From Enterobacter huaxiensis (lineage in GTDB: Bacteria; Pseudomonadota; Gammaproteobacteria; Enterobacterales; Enterobacteriaceae): a stretch of DNA of 64,000 bases. Positions 31,212 to 39,927 of this stretch are shown in pieces. The notes beneath the pieces were generated by a model that saw only the letters and a program-made list of their open reading frames with translations, was not told the origin of the DNA and ran no database searches. How positions within the stretch are numbered: the first letter of the stretch is position 1; each line of letters opens with the position of its first letter. Made by a program: the position numbers and the translations under genes. Location: assembly GCF_003594935.2 (NCBI RefSeq), contig NZ_CP043342.1:2914001-2978000 (forward strand). Direction: 5' to 3'.

Positions 31212-31796
31212 ATGCCAAATCTCGTTCTCGCCTCCACCTCACCCTACCGCCGAATGCTGCTGGAAAAGCTCGGGATCCCGTTTGAATGCGCAGCGCCAGA
31301 GGTTGACGAAACGCCACAGCAGGGCGAATCGCCGCGTCATCTGGTGACACGGCTCGCACAGCAGAAAGCGCAATCGCTAGCCGCACGTTATCCCGCACAT
31401 TTGATTATAGGCTCCGATCAGGTTTGCGTACTGGACGGAGAGATCGCCGGCAAGCCGCATACGGAAGAGAACGCCTGCCAGCAGCTTCTGCGCGCGCGTG
31501 GCACCATCGTCACCTTTTATACGGGCCTGGCGCTCTATAACTCCGCCTCAGGCCATCTGCAAACGGAATGCGAGCCATTCGACGTCCACTTCCGCCATCT
31601 CAGCGAGCAAGAGATTGTGGATTATGTCCGCCGCGAACGTCCGCTCAACTGTGCAGGAAGTTTTAAAAGTGAAGGATTGGGGATTGCGCTGTTCGACAAG
31701 CTGGACGGTCGCGATCCCAACACGCTGGTAGGGTTACCGCTGATTGCCTTGTGTCAGATGTTAAGGCGAGAAGAGTGTAATCCGCTGACGATGTGA
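31212..31796 (+). CDS. yceF: Maf-family nucleotide pyrophosphatase YceF (7-methyl-GTP)
   Basis: A house-cleaning pyrophosphatase of the Maf family; the YceF group hydrolyses 7-methyl-GTP. The N-terminus [18 protein letters not shown] is the signature, SDQVCVLDG holds the catalytic Asp, and KPHTEENA and [11 protein letters not shown] are further family blocks. It has 194 residues, as in E. coli. It is divergent from yceD. Confidence 0.95.
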   Translation: MPNLVLASTSPYRRMLLEKLGIPFECAAPEVDETPQQGESPRHLVTRLAQQKAQSLAARYPAHLIIGSDQVCVLDGEIAGKPHTEENACQQLLRARGTIVTFYTGLALYNSASGHLQTECEPFDVHFRHLSEQEIVDYVRRERPLNCAGSFKSEGLGIALFDKLDGRDPNTLVGLPLIALCQMLRREECNPLTM

Positions 31797-31818
31797 TCCC
31801 TGCGGCCTGATGCCCTCA

Positions 31819-31842
31819 CCCCGGCCCTCTCCCCGGCCCTCT
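31819..31842 (+). repeat. Perfect 12-bp tandem duplication in a REP-like element
   Basis: CCCCGGCCCTCT occurs twice in direct tandem (31819-31830 and 31831-31842), within a CCCTCACCCCGGCCC...CCCAC context of the kind of extragenic repeat common after enterobacterial genes. Confidence 0.6.
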
Positions 31843-31866
31843 CCCACAAGGAAAGGGGGCAAACAT

Positions 31867-31894
31867 AAAAAACGGCAATATGCATTGCCGTTTT
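31867..31894. terminator. Bidirectional terminator between yceF and rluC
   Basis: AACGGCAA (31871-31878) pairs with TTGCCGTT (31885-31892), flanked by AAAA and TTTT. It serves the convergent yceF and rluC. Confidence 0.88.
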
Positions 31895-31903
31895 ACATTT
31901 ACC

Positions 31904-32851
31904 TTAGCCGCGCAGAACCTTAAGACAGCGTTTCAGCTGTTCATCCAGCGGCGCTTCAATGCGGATGATTTCGCCCGTATTTGGATGGGTAAACTTCAGC
32001 GCGGCCGCATGCAGGAAGAGACGCGACAGCCCCGTTCCCGCCAGCTGCTTATCAAACTCGCGATCGCCGTAGCGGTCATCAAACGCAATTGGGTGCCCGG
32101 CATACTGGGTATGCACGCGGATCTGGTGAGTACGCCCGGTCACAGGGCTACAGCGCACCAGCGTGGCGAATTCATAGCGCTCTTCTACTTTAAAGCGCGT
32201 CTCGGACGGTTTCCCTTCCTGGTTCACCCGCACGATGCGCTCGCCACTTTGCAAAATATTTTTCAGCAAGGGGGCCTGCACCACTTTTACGTGGGACTGC
32301 CACTGACCGCGAACCAGGGCCAGATAATCTTTCTGCATCCCTTTTTCGCGCAGCTGCTCGTGCAAAGAACGCAGAGCAGAACGCTTTTTCGCCACCAGCA
32401 GCACGCCGGACGTGTCGCGGTCAAGGCGATGCACCAGCTCCAGGAAGCGTGCTTCCGGGCGCAACGCGCGCAGCCCTTCAATTACCCCAAAGCTCAGGCC
32501 GCTGCCGCCATGTACCGCCGTGCCTGACGGTTTGTTCAGCACGAGAATATGGTCGTCCTCATAAAGGATGACATCATTCAGCGCAGCCACCTTTTGCAGC
32601 TTAGGTGAAACCACTTCTTCCTCGCGTTCGGCAACACGCACCGGCGGGATACGCACTTCATCACCGGCTTCGAGCTTGTACTCAGGCTTCACGCGTTTTT
32701 TATTCACCCGCACCTCGCCCTTGCGCAGGATGCGATAAATCATACTTTTTGGTACACCTTTCAGCTGGGTGCGCAAAAAGTTATCGATACGTTGCCCCGC
32801 GTAGTCATCCGCGATAGCAACCATTTTTACGGCTGGAGTCTCTGTTTTCAT
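31904..32851 (-). CDS. rluC: 23S rRNA pseudouridine synthase RluC
   Basis: Converts U955, U2504 and U2580 of 23S rRNA to pseudouridine (E. coli numbering). The N-terminal S4 RNA-binding domain (about 20-80, RIDNFLRTQLKGVPKSMIYR) is followed by the synthase domain with catalytic Asp144 in HRLDRDTSG. GRTHQIRVH is the second conserved block. It has 315 residues, four fewer than E. coli through a two-residue loop deletion and a shorter tail. Confidence 0.96.
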   Translation of the reverse strand: MKTETPAVKMVAIADDYAGQRIDNFLRTQLKGVPKSMIYRILRKGEVRVNKKRVKPEYKLEAGDEVRIPPVRVAEREEEVVSPKLQKVAALNDVILYEDDHILVLNKPSGTAVHGGSGLSFGVIEGLRALRPEARFLELVHRLDRDTSGVLLVAKKRSALRSLHEQLREKGMQKDYLALVRGQWQSHVKVVQAPLLKNILQSGERIVRVNQEGKPSETRFKVEERYEFATLVRCSPVTGRTHQIRVHTQYAGHPIAFDDRYGDREFDKQLAGTGLSRLFLHAAALKFTHPNTGEIIRIEAPLDEQLKRCLKVLRG

Positions 32852-33029
32852 GGTTGGCGATTCTAAATATCGTCAGGCATTAGCGCCACTCATTTTTCTA
32901 TGCTTATATTTACTTTTATCCGGATGACTCCGCTTTCGCGCAATCGATTTGGTGGTTATTAAACCAATTGCCACGTTGAAGTGAAGAAACTGTGAGTAAC
33001 CGGGTGATAATTGGTAAAAGTCATCTTGC

Positions 33030-33421
33030 TATAACCCGGCCAGCAGTGGAATAATGAGGTTGTATTCCGCGTTAAATCCGGGTTTTGTAAGGATGTCGAC
33101 GGAATGACCAATTTTGTCTGACCGATCATCCACGCAGCAATGGCGTAAGACGTATTGATCTTTCAGGCAGTTAGCGGGCTGCGGGTTGCAGTACTTCCCG
33201 GTATAAGGATTGTTTTCTGGAGAGTTTTCCCAGGCAATTCCCCTGATAATTGCGCTGTGTTTCCGTATGAAATACAGGCAACCGACACTCTGCGCCTCTT
33301 AACCGAGCGACAACCGTGAGGTTGGCGACGTGAATAGACACGAGGCCATCGGTTCATACCCCGGAAAGCGTCACCTTGCCCGCAGCTTTGTCGTCAATGT
33401 AAGAATAACGAGTAAGTTACG
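33030..33421 (+). promoter_or_regulatory. rne promoter and long 5' leader (RNase E autoregulatory UTR)
   Basis: The gap between rluC and rne is 570 bases. From about 33100 it matches as I recall it the E. coli rne 361-nt leader: GACCAATTTTGTCTGACCG, GCAACCGACACTCTGCGCC, GTGAGGTTGGCGACG and ACACGAGGCCATCGGTTC. In E. coli hairpins in this leader bind RNase E and make the mRNA decay when enzyme is in excess. A possible -10 (TATAAC) sits at 33030-33035. The part from 32852 to 33029 is otherwise featureless. Confidence 0.8.
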
Positions 33422-36400
33422 ATGAAAAGAATGTTAATCAACGCAACTCAGCAAGAAGAGTTGCGTGTCGCCCTTGTGGATGGGCAGCGCCTGTACGATC
33501 TGGATATCGAAAGTCCTGGACACGAACAGAAAAAAGCGAACATTTACAAAGGTAAAATCACCCGCATTGAACCAAGCCTTGAGGCTGCATTTGTCGATTA
33601 CGGTGCTGAGCGTCATGGTTTCCTTCCTCTTAAAGAAATTGCCCGCGAATATTTCCCTGCAAACTACAACGCTCATGGCCGTCCGAACATCAAAGATGTT
33701 CTGCGTGAAGGTCAGGAAGTTATTGTTCAGATTGATAAAGAAGAGCGTGGCAACAAAGGTGCCGCCCTCACTACCTTTATTAGCCTGGCGGGGAGCTATC
33801 TGGTTCTGATGCCTAACAACCCGCGTGCGGGGGGGATCTCTCGCCGTATCGAAGGTGATGACCGTACCGAGCTGAAAGAAGCGCTGGCAAGCCTTGAGCT
33901 GCCGGACGGCATGGGGCTTATCGTTCGTACCGCAGGCGTGGGCAAATCTGCCGAAGCGCTGCAGTGGGACTTAAGCTTCCGTCTGAAGCACTGGGAAGCC
34001 ATCCAGAAAGCCGCAGAAAGCCGCCCTGCTCCGTTCCTGATCCACCAGGAAAGTAACGTTATCGTACGTGCCTTCCGCGACTATCTGCGTCAGGACATCG
34101 GCGAAATTCTGATTGATAACCCGAAAGTGCTTGAGCTGGCCCGCCAGCACATCGCTGCGCTGGGTCGTCCGGATTTCACCAGCAAAATTAAACTGTACAC
34201 CGGTGAAATCCCGCTGTTCAGCCACTACCAGATTGAATCCCAGATTGAATCCGCCTTCCAGCGCGAAGTGCGTCTGCCGTCCGGCGGTTCTATCGTTATC
34301 GATACAACCGAAGCGCTGACCGCTATCGACATCAACTCCGCGCGTGCAACGCGTGGTGGCGATATCGAAGAGACGGCCTTCAACACTAACCTCGAAGCCG
34401 CTGATGAAATCGCCCGCCAGCTCCGCCTGCGCGACCTGGGTGGTCTGATCGTTATCGACTTCATCGACATGACGCCAGTTCGCCACCAGCGTGCGGTTGA
34501 AAACCGTCTGCGCGAAGCGGTGCGCCAGGACCGTGCACGTATCCAGATCAGCCATATTTCTCGCTTTGGCCTGCTGGAGATGTCACGTCAGCGTCTTAGC
34601 CCGTCTCTCGGCGAGTCCAGCCATCACGTCTGTCCGCGCTGCTCCGGCACCGGTACCGTCCGTGATAACGAATCACTGTCTCTGTCTATTCTGCGTCTGA
34701 TTGAAGAAGAAGCGCTGAAAGAGAACACCAAAGAGGTTCACGCCATTGTTCCGGTGCCGGTGGCCTCTTACCTGCTGAACGAAAAACGTGAAGCGGTAAG
34801 TGCGATTGAAGCGCGCCAGGGCGGCGTTCGCTGCATCATCGTTCCAAACGATCAGATGCAAACCCCGCATTACCATGTGCTGCGCGTGCGCAAAGGTGAA
34901 GAGACCTCTACGCTTAGCTACCTGCTGCCGAAGCTGCATGAAGAAGAGATGGCACTGCCGTCCGATGAAGAGCCTGCCGAGCGTAAACTGCCTGAGCAGC
35001 CAGCATTAGCGACCTTCATCATGCCGGAAGCACCGCCGGAAATCGCCCAAGAAAAAACTGTCGCGAAGCCAGCTGCGCAAAAACCTGCTGCCCCAGAAGC
35101 TACGAAAGCTCAGCCAGAGCAGCCGGGCCTTCTGAGCCGTTTCTTCGGCGCGCTGAAGAAAATGTTTGCGGGTGAAGAGGTTCAGCCGGAGCAGCCGAAA
35201 GAAGCACCGAAAGAAGCCAAGCCGGAGCGTCAGCAGGATCGTCGTAAACGCCAGAACAACCGCCGCGATCGTAATGACCGTAGCGACCGCAACGATCGTG
35301 GCGATCGTAATGAGCGCCGGGACAACCGTTCTGACAACAGCGAAGGCCGTGAGCAGCGCGAAGACAACCGCCGTAACCGTCGCGATAAACAACAGCAGAA
35401 CGTTGAAGATCGTGAAGTTCGCCAGCAGGCGGGCGATGAGCCTGAGAAAAACAAACAGCGTGACGAGCAGCAGCCGCGCCGCGAACGTAACCGTCGTCGA
35501 AACGATGAGAAGCGTCAGGCGCAGCAGGATGTTAAAGCCCTGAACCGTGAAGAGCCTGTTGAGCAGCAAGACGCTGAGCAGGAAGAACATACTCAGGTCA
35601 TGCCGCGTCGTAAGCAGCGTCAGCTGAACCAGAAAGTCCGCTATGCTACCGAGTCGACGGAAGAGACTGCAGTCGTTACGGCTGACGTCGCCGAAAGCGC
35701 AACCGGTACACAGCTGGCAAAAGTTGACCTGCCGGCCGTCGTTGAAAGCAACGTTGAGCAGGAAGAAAACGGTGAAGGCCGTGATAACGCCGGCATGCCG
35801 CGTCGTTCACGTCGTTCCCCACGTCACCTGCGCGTCAGCGGCCAGCGTCGTCGTCGTTACCGCGACGAGCGTTACCCAACGCAGTCTCCAATGCCGTTAG
35901 CGATTGCCTGCGCATCGCCAGAAATGGCATCCGGCAAAATCTGGATCCGCTATCCGGTTGCTCGCCCAGAGCAGGTTGTTGAAGAACAGCCAGTGACCGA
36001 AGAGGTTATTGCACCTGTCGTAGCAGTTGAAGAGGTGGTAACTGAAGCCACAGCGTCGGCTGAACCTCAGGCTGTTGAACCTCAGGTTGTTGAACCTCAG
36101 ATTGTTGAGGCAGAAGCACCGCATGCCGTAGAAGTGGTAACGTCGCACCCTGAAGTGATTGCTGCACCGGTGGATGCCGCACCGCAGCTTATTGCCGAGG
36201 AAGACACCGCGGTGGCCGAAGAGGTTGTGGAAGACGCTACGCCTGCAGTCGTGAAAGAAGACGCTGCTGATGTGGTTGTCGAAACCGTGACTGAAGAAGT
36301 CGTTCAGGAAGTCGAGCTTGACGTTGAGCCCGTACGTGAAGCCGCTGAGGTGAAAGCGCCTGACGTGAAACCAGAGCCGGTTGTGTCTGCACCTGCGTCT

Positions 36401-36580
36401 GCACACGTTGCGACTGCGCCAATGACGCGTGCCCCAGCGCCTGAGTATGTGCCAGAAGCACCGCGCAACAGCGACTGGGTTCGTCCTGAATTCAACTTTG
36501 ACGGCAAAGGTTCTGCCGGTGGTCACAGTGCATCGCACCAGGCTACTGCGCCAGCAACCCGTCCGCAGTCTGCTGAATAA
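33422..36580 (+). CDS. rne: Ribonuclease E
   Basis: The essential endoribonuclease of mRNA decay and rRNA/tRNA processing, scaffold of the degradosome, held at the inner membrane. It has an S1 domain (about 36-119), a DNase I-like catalytic site with Asp303 and Asp346 ([17 protein letters not shown]), and the Zn-link Cys404/Cys407 (CPRCSGTG). The disordered half has an Arg-rich RNA-binding zone (about 600-690) and the enolase-type microdomain ([20 protein letters not shown], near 820-845). A VEPQ-rich acidic zone precedes the C-terminal PNPase-binding segment. It has 1052 residues against 1061 in E. coli. Differences are concentrated in the disordered linker. Confidence 0.98.
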   Translation: MKRMLINATQQEELRVALVDGQRLYDLDIESPGHEQKKANIYKGKITRIEPSLEAAFVDYGAERHGFLPLKEIAREYFPANYNAHGRPNIKDVLREGQEVIVQIDKEERGNKGAALTTFISLAGSYLVLMPNNPRAGGISRRIEGDDRTELKEALASLELPDGMGLIVRTAGVGKSAEALQWDLSFRLKHWEAIQKAAESRPAPFLIHQESNVIVRAFRDYLRQDIGEILIDNPKVLELARQHIAALGRPDFTSKIKLYTGEIPLFSHYQIESQIESAFQREVRLPSGGSIVIDTTEALTAIDINSARATRGGDIEETAFNTNLEAADEIARQLRLRDLGGLIVIDFIDMTPVRHQRAVENRLREAVRQDRARIQISHISRFGLLEMSRQRLSPSLGESSHHVCPRCSGTGTVRDNESLSLSILRLIEEEALKENTKEVHAIVPVPVASYLLNEKREAVSAIEARQGGVRCIIVPNDQMQTPHYHVLRVRKGEETSTLSYLLPKLHEEEMALPSDEEPAERKLPEQPALATFIMPEAPPEIAQEKTVAKPAAQKPAAPEATKAQPEQPGLLSRFFGALKKMFAGEEVQPEQPKEAPKEAKPERQQDRRKRQNNRRDRNDRSDRNDRGDRNERRDNRSDNSEGREQREDNRRNRRDKQQQNVEDREVRQQAGDEPEKNKQRDEQQPRRERNRRRNDEKRQAQQDVKALNREEPVEQQDAEQEEHTQVMPRRKQRQLNQKVRYATESTEETAVVTADVAESATGTQLAKVDLPAVVESNVEQEENGEGRDNAGMPRRSRRSPRHLRVSGQRRRRYRDERYPTQSPMPLAIACASPEMASGKIWIRYPVARPEQVVEEQPVTEEVIAPVVAVEEVVTEATASAEPQAVEPQVVEPQIVEAEAPHAVEVVTSHPEVIAAPVDAAPQLIAEEDTAVAEEVVEDATPAVVKEDAADVVVETVTEEVVQEVELDVEPVREAAEVKAPDVKPEPVVSAPASAHVATAPMTRAPAPEYVPEAPRNSDWVRPEFNFDGKGSAGGHSASHQATAPATRPQSAE

Positions 36581-36593
36581 CAGGCATTAACGT

Positions 36594-36623
36594 AAAAAGC
36601 CGACCTCCGGGTCGGCTTTTTTT
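36594..36623 (+). terminator. Terminator of rne
   Basis: GCCGACC (36599-36605) pairs with GGTCGGC (36610-36616), then TTTTTTT. Confidence 0.92.
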
Positions 36624-36627
36624 ATGG

Positions 36628-37560
36628 CTACTTTTCAGGTTTCCTCATGCCGGCAATCTCCGGCATGACCTGACGCATCATCTCCAGAAAGCGCCGCAAA
36701 CGCGCCGGATAATAGCGCGACCACGGATAAACCAGATGAACGGGCAAGGCCGCCGGCTGCCACTCTGGCAGAATATGCACTAAGCGCCCCGCCTGAATAT
36801 CCTCCTTAACCGTCCAGCTTGATACCACTGCCACGCCGAGTCCGGTGAGCGCGGTATTACGCGCTACGTACAAACTGTCGGTGCTCAGGCGCGGCGTAAT
36901 GGCGATACGTGCCGGGCTCGTCGAGCCGCCCGTAAACAGCTCCACGTGGCGTTGATAAAAAGTGCTGATGGCAATCCAGGGAAGCGCCTGTAAATCATCC
37001 GGCGTCTTTATGGCAGGAAACCGTTCCAGCAGCTCGGGTGATGCCACCACCGAGCGCGGCACTTCAGCCAGCAGCACGGAGACGGTTGCCGGATCGACCT
37101 CCGCCCCCACTCTGATAGCGCAGTCAAGGTTGTCACCGAGAAAGTCGACCGACTTATCATTCAGCATCCACTCGACGGAAAGCTGCGGGTAACGCTGCAA
37201 AAATGCCGTTAGCGGCTGCAGCAGCTGGTCCTGGCCAAACGCGTGCGGGGCGCGTACGCGAAGCACCCCTACCGGTTCGTCTTCCGTTTGCCCCACCTCA
37301 TCTTCCAGCGCCAGCCAGCTGTCAATCACCCGACGGGCATGCTGGTAGCAACGTTCGCCGTCGTCGGTCAGGCGGGTCGTATGGGTTGTACGTAATAACA
37401 AACGTACGCCCAGCAACGTCTCAAGTGACTGCAACCGGCGGCTGACCGTGGCCTGCGTGGTTGAAAGCTGCCTTGCCGCCGCAGAGAGCGACCCCGCTTC
37501 CACGATGCGAACAAAGGTTCGCATAAGTTCCACTCTGTCTATACGTTCATTTCGCTTCAT
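36628..37560 (-). CDS. LysR-family transcriptional regulator
   Basis: A 310-residue LysR regulator. The winged helix is at about 9-68: LMRTFVRIVEAGSLSAAARQ, then TTQATVSRRLQSLE with the recognition helix. The C-terminal effector domain runs from about 95 and includes VLRVRAPHAFGQDQLLQPL and GLGVAVVSSWTVKEDI. It is of the CrgA/PecT-like subgroup with VSRRLQSLETLLGVRLL. It diverges from the MFS transporter gene 109 bases away and probably controls it. I recall no E. coli K-12 gene at this spot, so I give no symbol. It lies between rne and flgL. Confidence 0.88.
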   Translation of the reverse strand: MKRNERIDRVELMRTFVRIVEAGSLSAAARQLSTTQATVSRRLQSLETLLGVRLLLRTTHTTRLTDDGERCYQHARRVIDSWLALEDEVGQTEDEPVGVLRVRAPHAFGQDQLLQPLTAFLQRYPQLSVEWMLNDKSVDFLGDNLDCAIRVGAEVDPATVSVLLAEVPRSVVASPELLERFPAIKTPDDLQALPWIAISTFYQRHVELFTGGSTSPARIAITPRLSTDSLYVARNTALTGLGVAVVSSWTVKEDIQAGRLVHILPEWQPAALPVHLVYPWSRYYPARLRRFLEMMRQVMPEIAGMRKPEK

Positions 37561-37668
37561 TTTTTAATGGTCATACGCTCAACGTATAAGCGTTTTACCA
37601 CCAGGCCTTCTACCGCCGCAAGCTGTACTGAGAAAAAATAGCGCTACACAACGAATGAGGAATCTCTA
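37561..37668. promoter_or_regulatory. LysR/MFS divergent promoter region
   Basis: A 108-base gap, right for a LysR-controlled divergent promoter. It contains CATACGCTCAACGTATAAGCG (37571 on), with TACGC/GCGTA-like half-sites (ATACG...CGTAT at 37572-37588), a plausible LysR T-N11-A type site. Confidence 0.5.
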
Positions 37669-38883
37669 ATGAACACAACTACTGCTCCCCAGGCCGTTAG
37701 CCGCTGGGTGATTTTGATGCTGGCTCTGGGCGCTGGCTTCAGCGTAGCCTCCATTTACTATGCGCAACCATTGCTTCCGCTGATGGGCGCGGACCTCCAC
37801 CTCAGCATTGAAGGTATGGGGTTAGTTCCCACCCTGACCCAGGCAGGCTATGCGCTCGGTATCCTCTTCCTGCTGCCGCTTGGCGATCGTCATGACCGCC
37901 GAACGCTGATTCTGATAAAAAGTGCGGCCCTGGCGCTGTTTCTGCTGGGCTGTAGCCTCACCGGTCAACTTCATTCCCTGCTGCTGACCAGCCTGCTGAT
38001 CGGCATGGCCGCCACCATGGCGCAGGATATCGTTCCCGCTGCCGCTATTCTCGCCCCCGAAGGGAAACAGGGAAAAACCGTGGGCACGGTCATGACCGGC
38101 CTGCTGCTGGGGATTTTGCTGTCGAGAACCGTGAGTGGCGTCGTGGGTGAAGCCTATGGCTGGCGCGTTATGTATCAGCTGGCCGCCGCGAGCATCGCCT
38201 TTGTCGGTGCGGTGATGTGGGTGGTGCTCCCCCGCTTTGCTATCCACTCCACGCTGAGCTATCCGGCACTGATGCGTTCAATGGAACACCTGTGGCGTCG
38301 TTACCCGGCCCTGCGTCGCGCAGCGCTGGCCCAGGGCTTCCTGTCAGTAGCCTTCAGTGCCTTCTGGTCTACGCTTGCGGTCATGCTGCTGGAACGTTAT
38401 CACCTCGGCAGTGCCGTGGCGGGTGGTTTTGGTATCGCAGGAGCCGCAGGCGCGCTGGCCGCTCCGCAGGCTGGGGGCCTGGCGGATAAACTGGGCGCCG
38501 GGAAAGTCACTCAGATAGGTGCGATCCTCGTGACCGTCTCGTTTGCGCTGATGTTCCTGATGCCGGCTCTGGGCGTCCATGGGCAGCTTATCCTGATTGC
38601 TGTTTCCGCCATCGGTTTTGACCTCGGCCTGCAGTCCAGCCTGGTGGCCCACCAGAACCTGGTTTACAGCCTTGAACCGCAGGCCCGCGGTCGTCTGAAC
38701 GCCCTGCTCTTTACGGTGGTATTCATCGGTATGGCACTGGGCTCGGCGTTAGGAAGCAAAATTTATACTCTGGCTGGCTGGCCAGGCGTGGTGGCGCTGG
38801 CGACGGCATGTGGAGCCATTGCGCTGGTCATCCGTCTGGTTGAAAGCGCCCGCGTTAGCTCAACTTCTGTAAAAACGGCATAA
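37669..38883 (+). CDS. Major facilitator superfamily transporter (putative drug/metabolite exporter)
   Basis: A 404-residue, 12-helix MFS protein of the DHA1-like class. Visible elements are SVASIYYAQPLLPLMGADL in helix 1, the motif A equivalent LGDRHDRRTLIL after helix 2, and IVPAAAILAPEGKQGKTVG, followed by motif C-like TGLLLGILLSRTVSGVVG. It resembles the YnfM/YgaY type exporters; the substrate is unknown. ATG 37669 follows GAGGAATCTCTA. It diverges from the LysR gene and is convergent with flgL. Confidence 0.85.
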   Translation: MNTTTAPQAVSRWVILMLALGAGFSVASIYYAQPLLPLMGADLHLSIEGMGLVPTLTQAGYALGILFLLPLGDRHDRRTLILIKSAALALFLLGCSLTGQLHSLLLTSLLIGMAATMAQDIVPAAAILAPEGKQGKTVGTVMTGLLLGILLSRTVSGVVGEAYGWRVMYQLAAASIAFVGAVMWVVLPRFAIHSTLSYPALMRSMEHLWRRYPALRRAALAQGFLSVAFSAFWSTLAVMLLERYHLGSAVAGGFGIAGAAGALAAPQAGGLADKLGAGKVTQIGAILVTVSFALMFLMPALGVHGQLILIAVSAIGFDLGLQSSLVAHQNLVYSLEPQARGRLNALLFTVVFIGMALGSALGSKIYTLAGWPGVVALATACGAIALVIRLVESARVSSTSVKTA

Positions 38884-38912
38884 AAAAATGCCCAATCCAG
38901 AAGGATTGGGCA
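38883..38912. terminator. Bidirectional terminator between MFS gene and flgL
   Basis: TGCCCAATCC (38889-38898) pairs with GGATTGGGCA (38903-38912); leftward it is followed by TTTTTTTA, so it best ends flgKL. Confidence 0.9.
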
Positions 38913-38958
38913 GGCAAAACACGCCCAGTTTCAGAACGTGTTCTAAGAGGTCAAGATG

Positions 38959-39912
38959 TTACTTGTTCATCTGGAACAGAGACATGCCCTGCATATCGCT
39001 GAACGCTTTATAAGACGCCTGCAGGGCCGCCTGCTGCATAGAGTAAGAAGAGATGACCGAGTTCCAGTCCACGTCCACCAGGTTACTCATTTGCTGAGTT
39101 TGTCCCAGCGCGCGGTCATCGCCCAGCGAATCCAGCTTGCTCAGCTCATCCAGCTTGATGCCCAGATCGGCACGCACGGTCAGCACGTTGTTCAGCGAGT
39201 TGCTCAGGCCACGGTTGGCCTTATCAATCGCCGCGGTAAACTCTTCAGCTTTGGTCTCGTCGCCTTCAATTGGCGTATTCAGCGCAGCAATCGCACTGTC
39301 CAGGATCTTAAACAGGTTCTTTTCCGGCGTACTGCCATCCGGCTCTGGCTTCGCGTTGCTGGTAAAGGTGTCAAACACCTGAGCGCCCGTATGGCTGATT
39401 TGCATGGTACGCGCGGAGTCAACCTGCTGGCTAATTGCCGTATCCCCACCGTTATAGCTCCCGGTGGTCTGGTCGAAGGCTGCAGCTTCCGTTTTGTAAC
39501 CCGCAAAAATGTAGCGGCCGTTACCGTCGGTGCTGTTTGCCAAGTTCATCAGCTGATCGCGGATACCCTGCAGGTTAGTGGCCAGCGAAGCACGATCATC
39601 GTCACTCAGCGTGCCGTTGCCCGCATTGACAATCTTTTCCTGCGCGGCCTGAATAGCGGTCGTGACCTGCGATAACACGTTCTCTTCCAGCGATACTTTG
39701 GTCGTCGCGAAAGAACGCGCCAGCGCATACTGGCTGTTCTGCGTTTGCGCCTGCGATAGCACAACGGCCTGCGAGGCGGCGATCGGGTCATCGGACGGAC
39801 GGTTGACACGCTTACCGGTAGACATCTGTTCGCCATAGCCGAGCCAGAGGCTTTGGGAGTTTGTCACTCCGCGCATGCTCTGCTCATACATCATCTGAGT
39901 ACTAATACGCAT
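38959..39912 (-). CDS. flgL: Flagellar hook-filament junction protein 3 (FlgL)
   Basis: HAP3, the junction protein joining the hook (via FlgK) to the flagellin filament. The flagellin-like N-terminal coiled segment MRISTQMMYEQSMRGVTNSQ and C-terminal segment VISSYSMQQAALQASYKAFSD are both present. It has 317 residues, as in E. coli. It starts 15 bases after flgK and is expressed from the flgK sigma-28 promoter. Export goes through the flagellar type III system with chaperone FlgN. Confidence 0.97.
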   Translation of the reverse strand: MRISTQMMYEQSMRGVTNSQSLWLGYGEQMSTGKRVNRPSDDPIAASQAVVLSQAQTQNSQYALARSFATTKVSLEENVLSQVTTAIQAAQEKIVNAGNGTLSDDDRASLATNLQGIRDQLMNLANSTDGNGRYIFAGYKTEAAAFDQTTGSYNGGDTAISQQVDSARTMQISHTGAQVFDTFTSNAKPEPDGSTPEKNLFKILDSAIAALNTPIEGDETKAEEFTAAIDKANRGLSNSLNNVLTVRADLGIKLDELSKLDSLGDDRALGQTQQMSNLVDVDWNSVISSYSMQQAALQASYKAFSDMQGMSLFQMNK

Positions 39913-39927
39913 TTTTTAACCCCGGCC

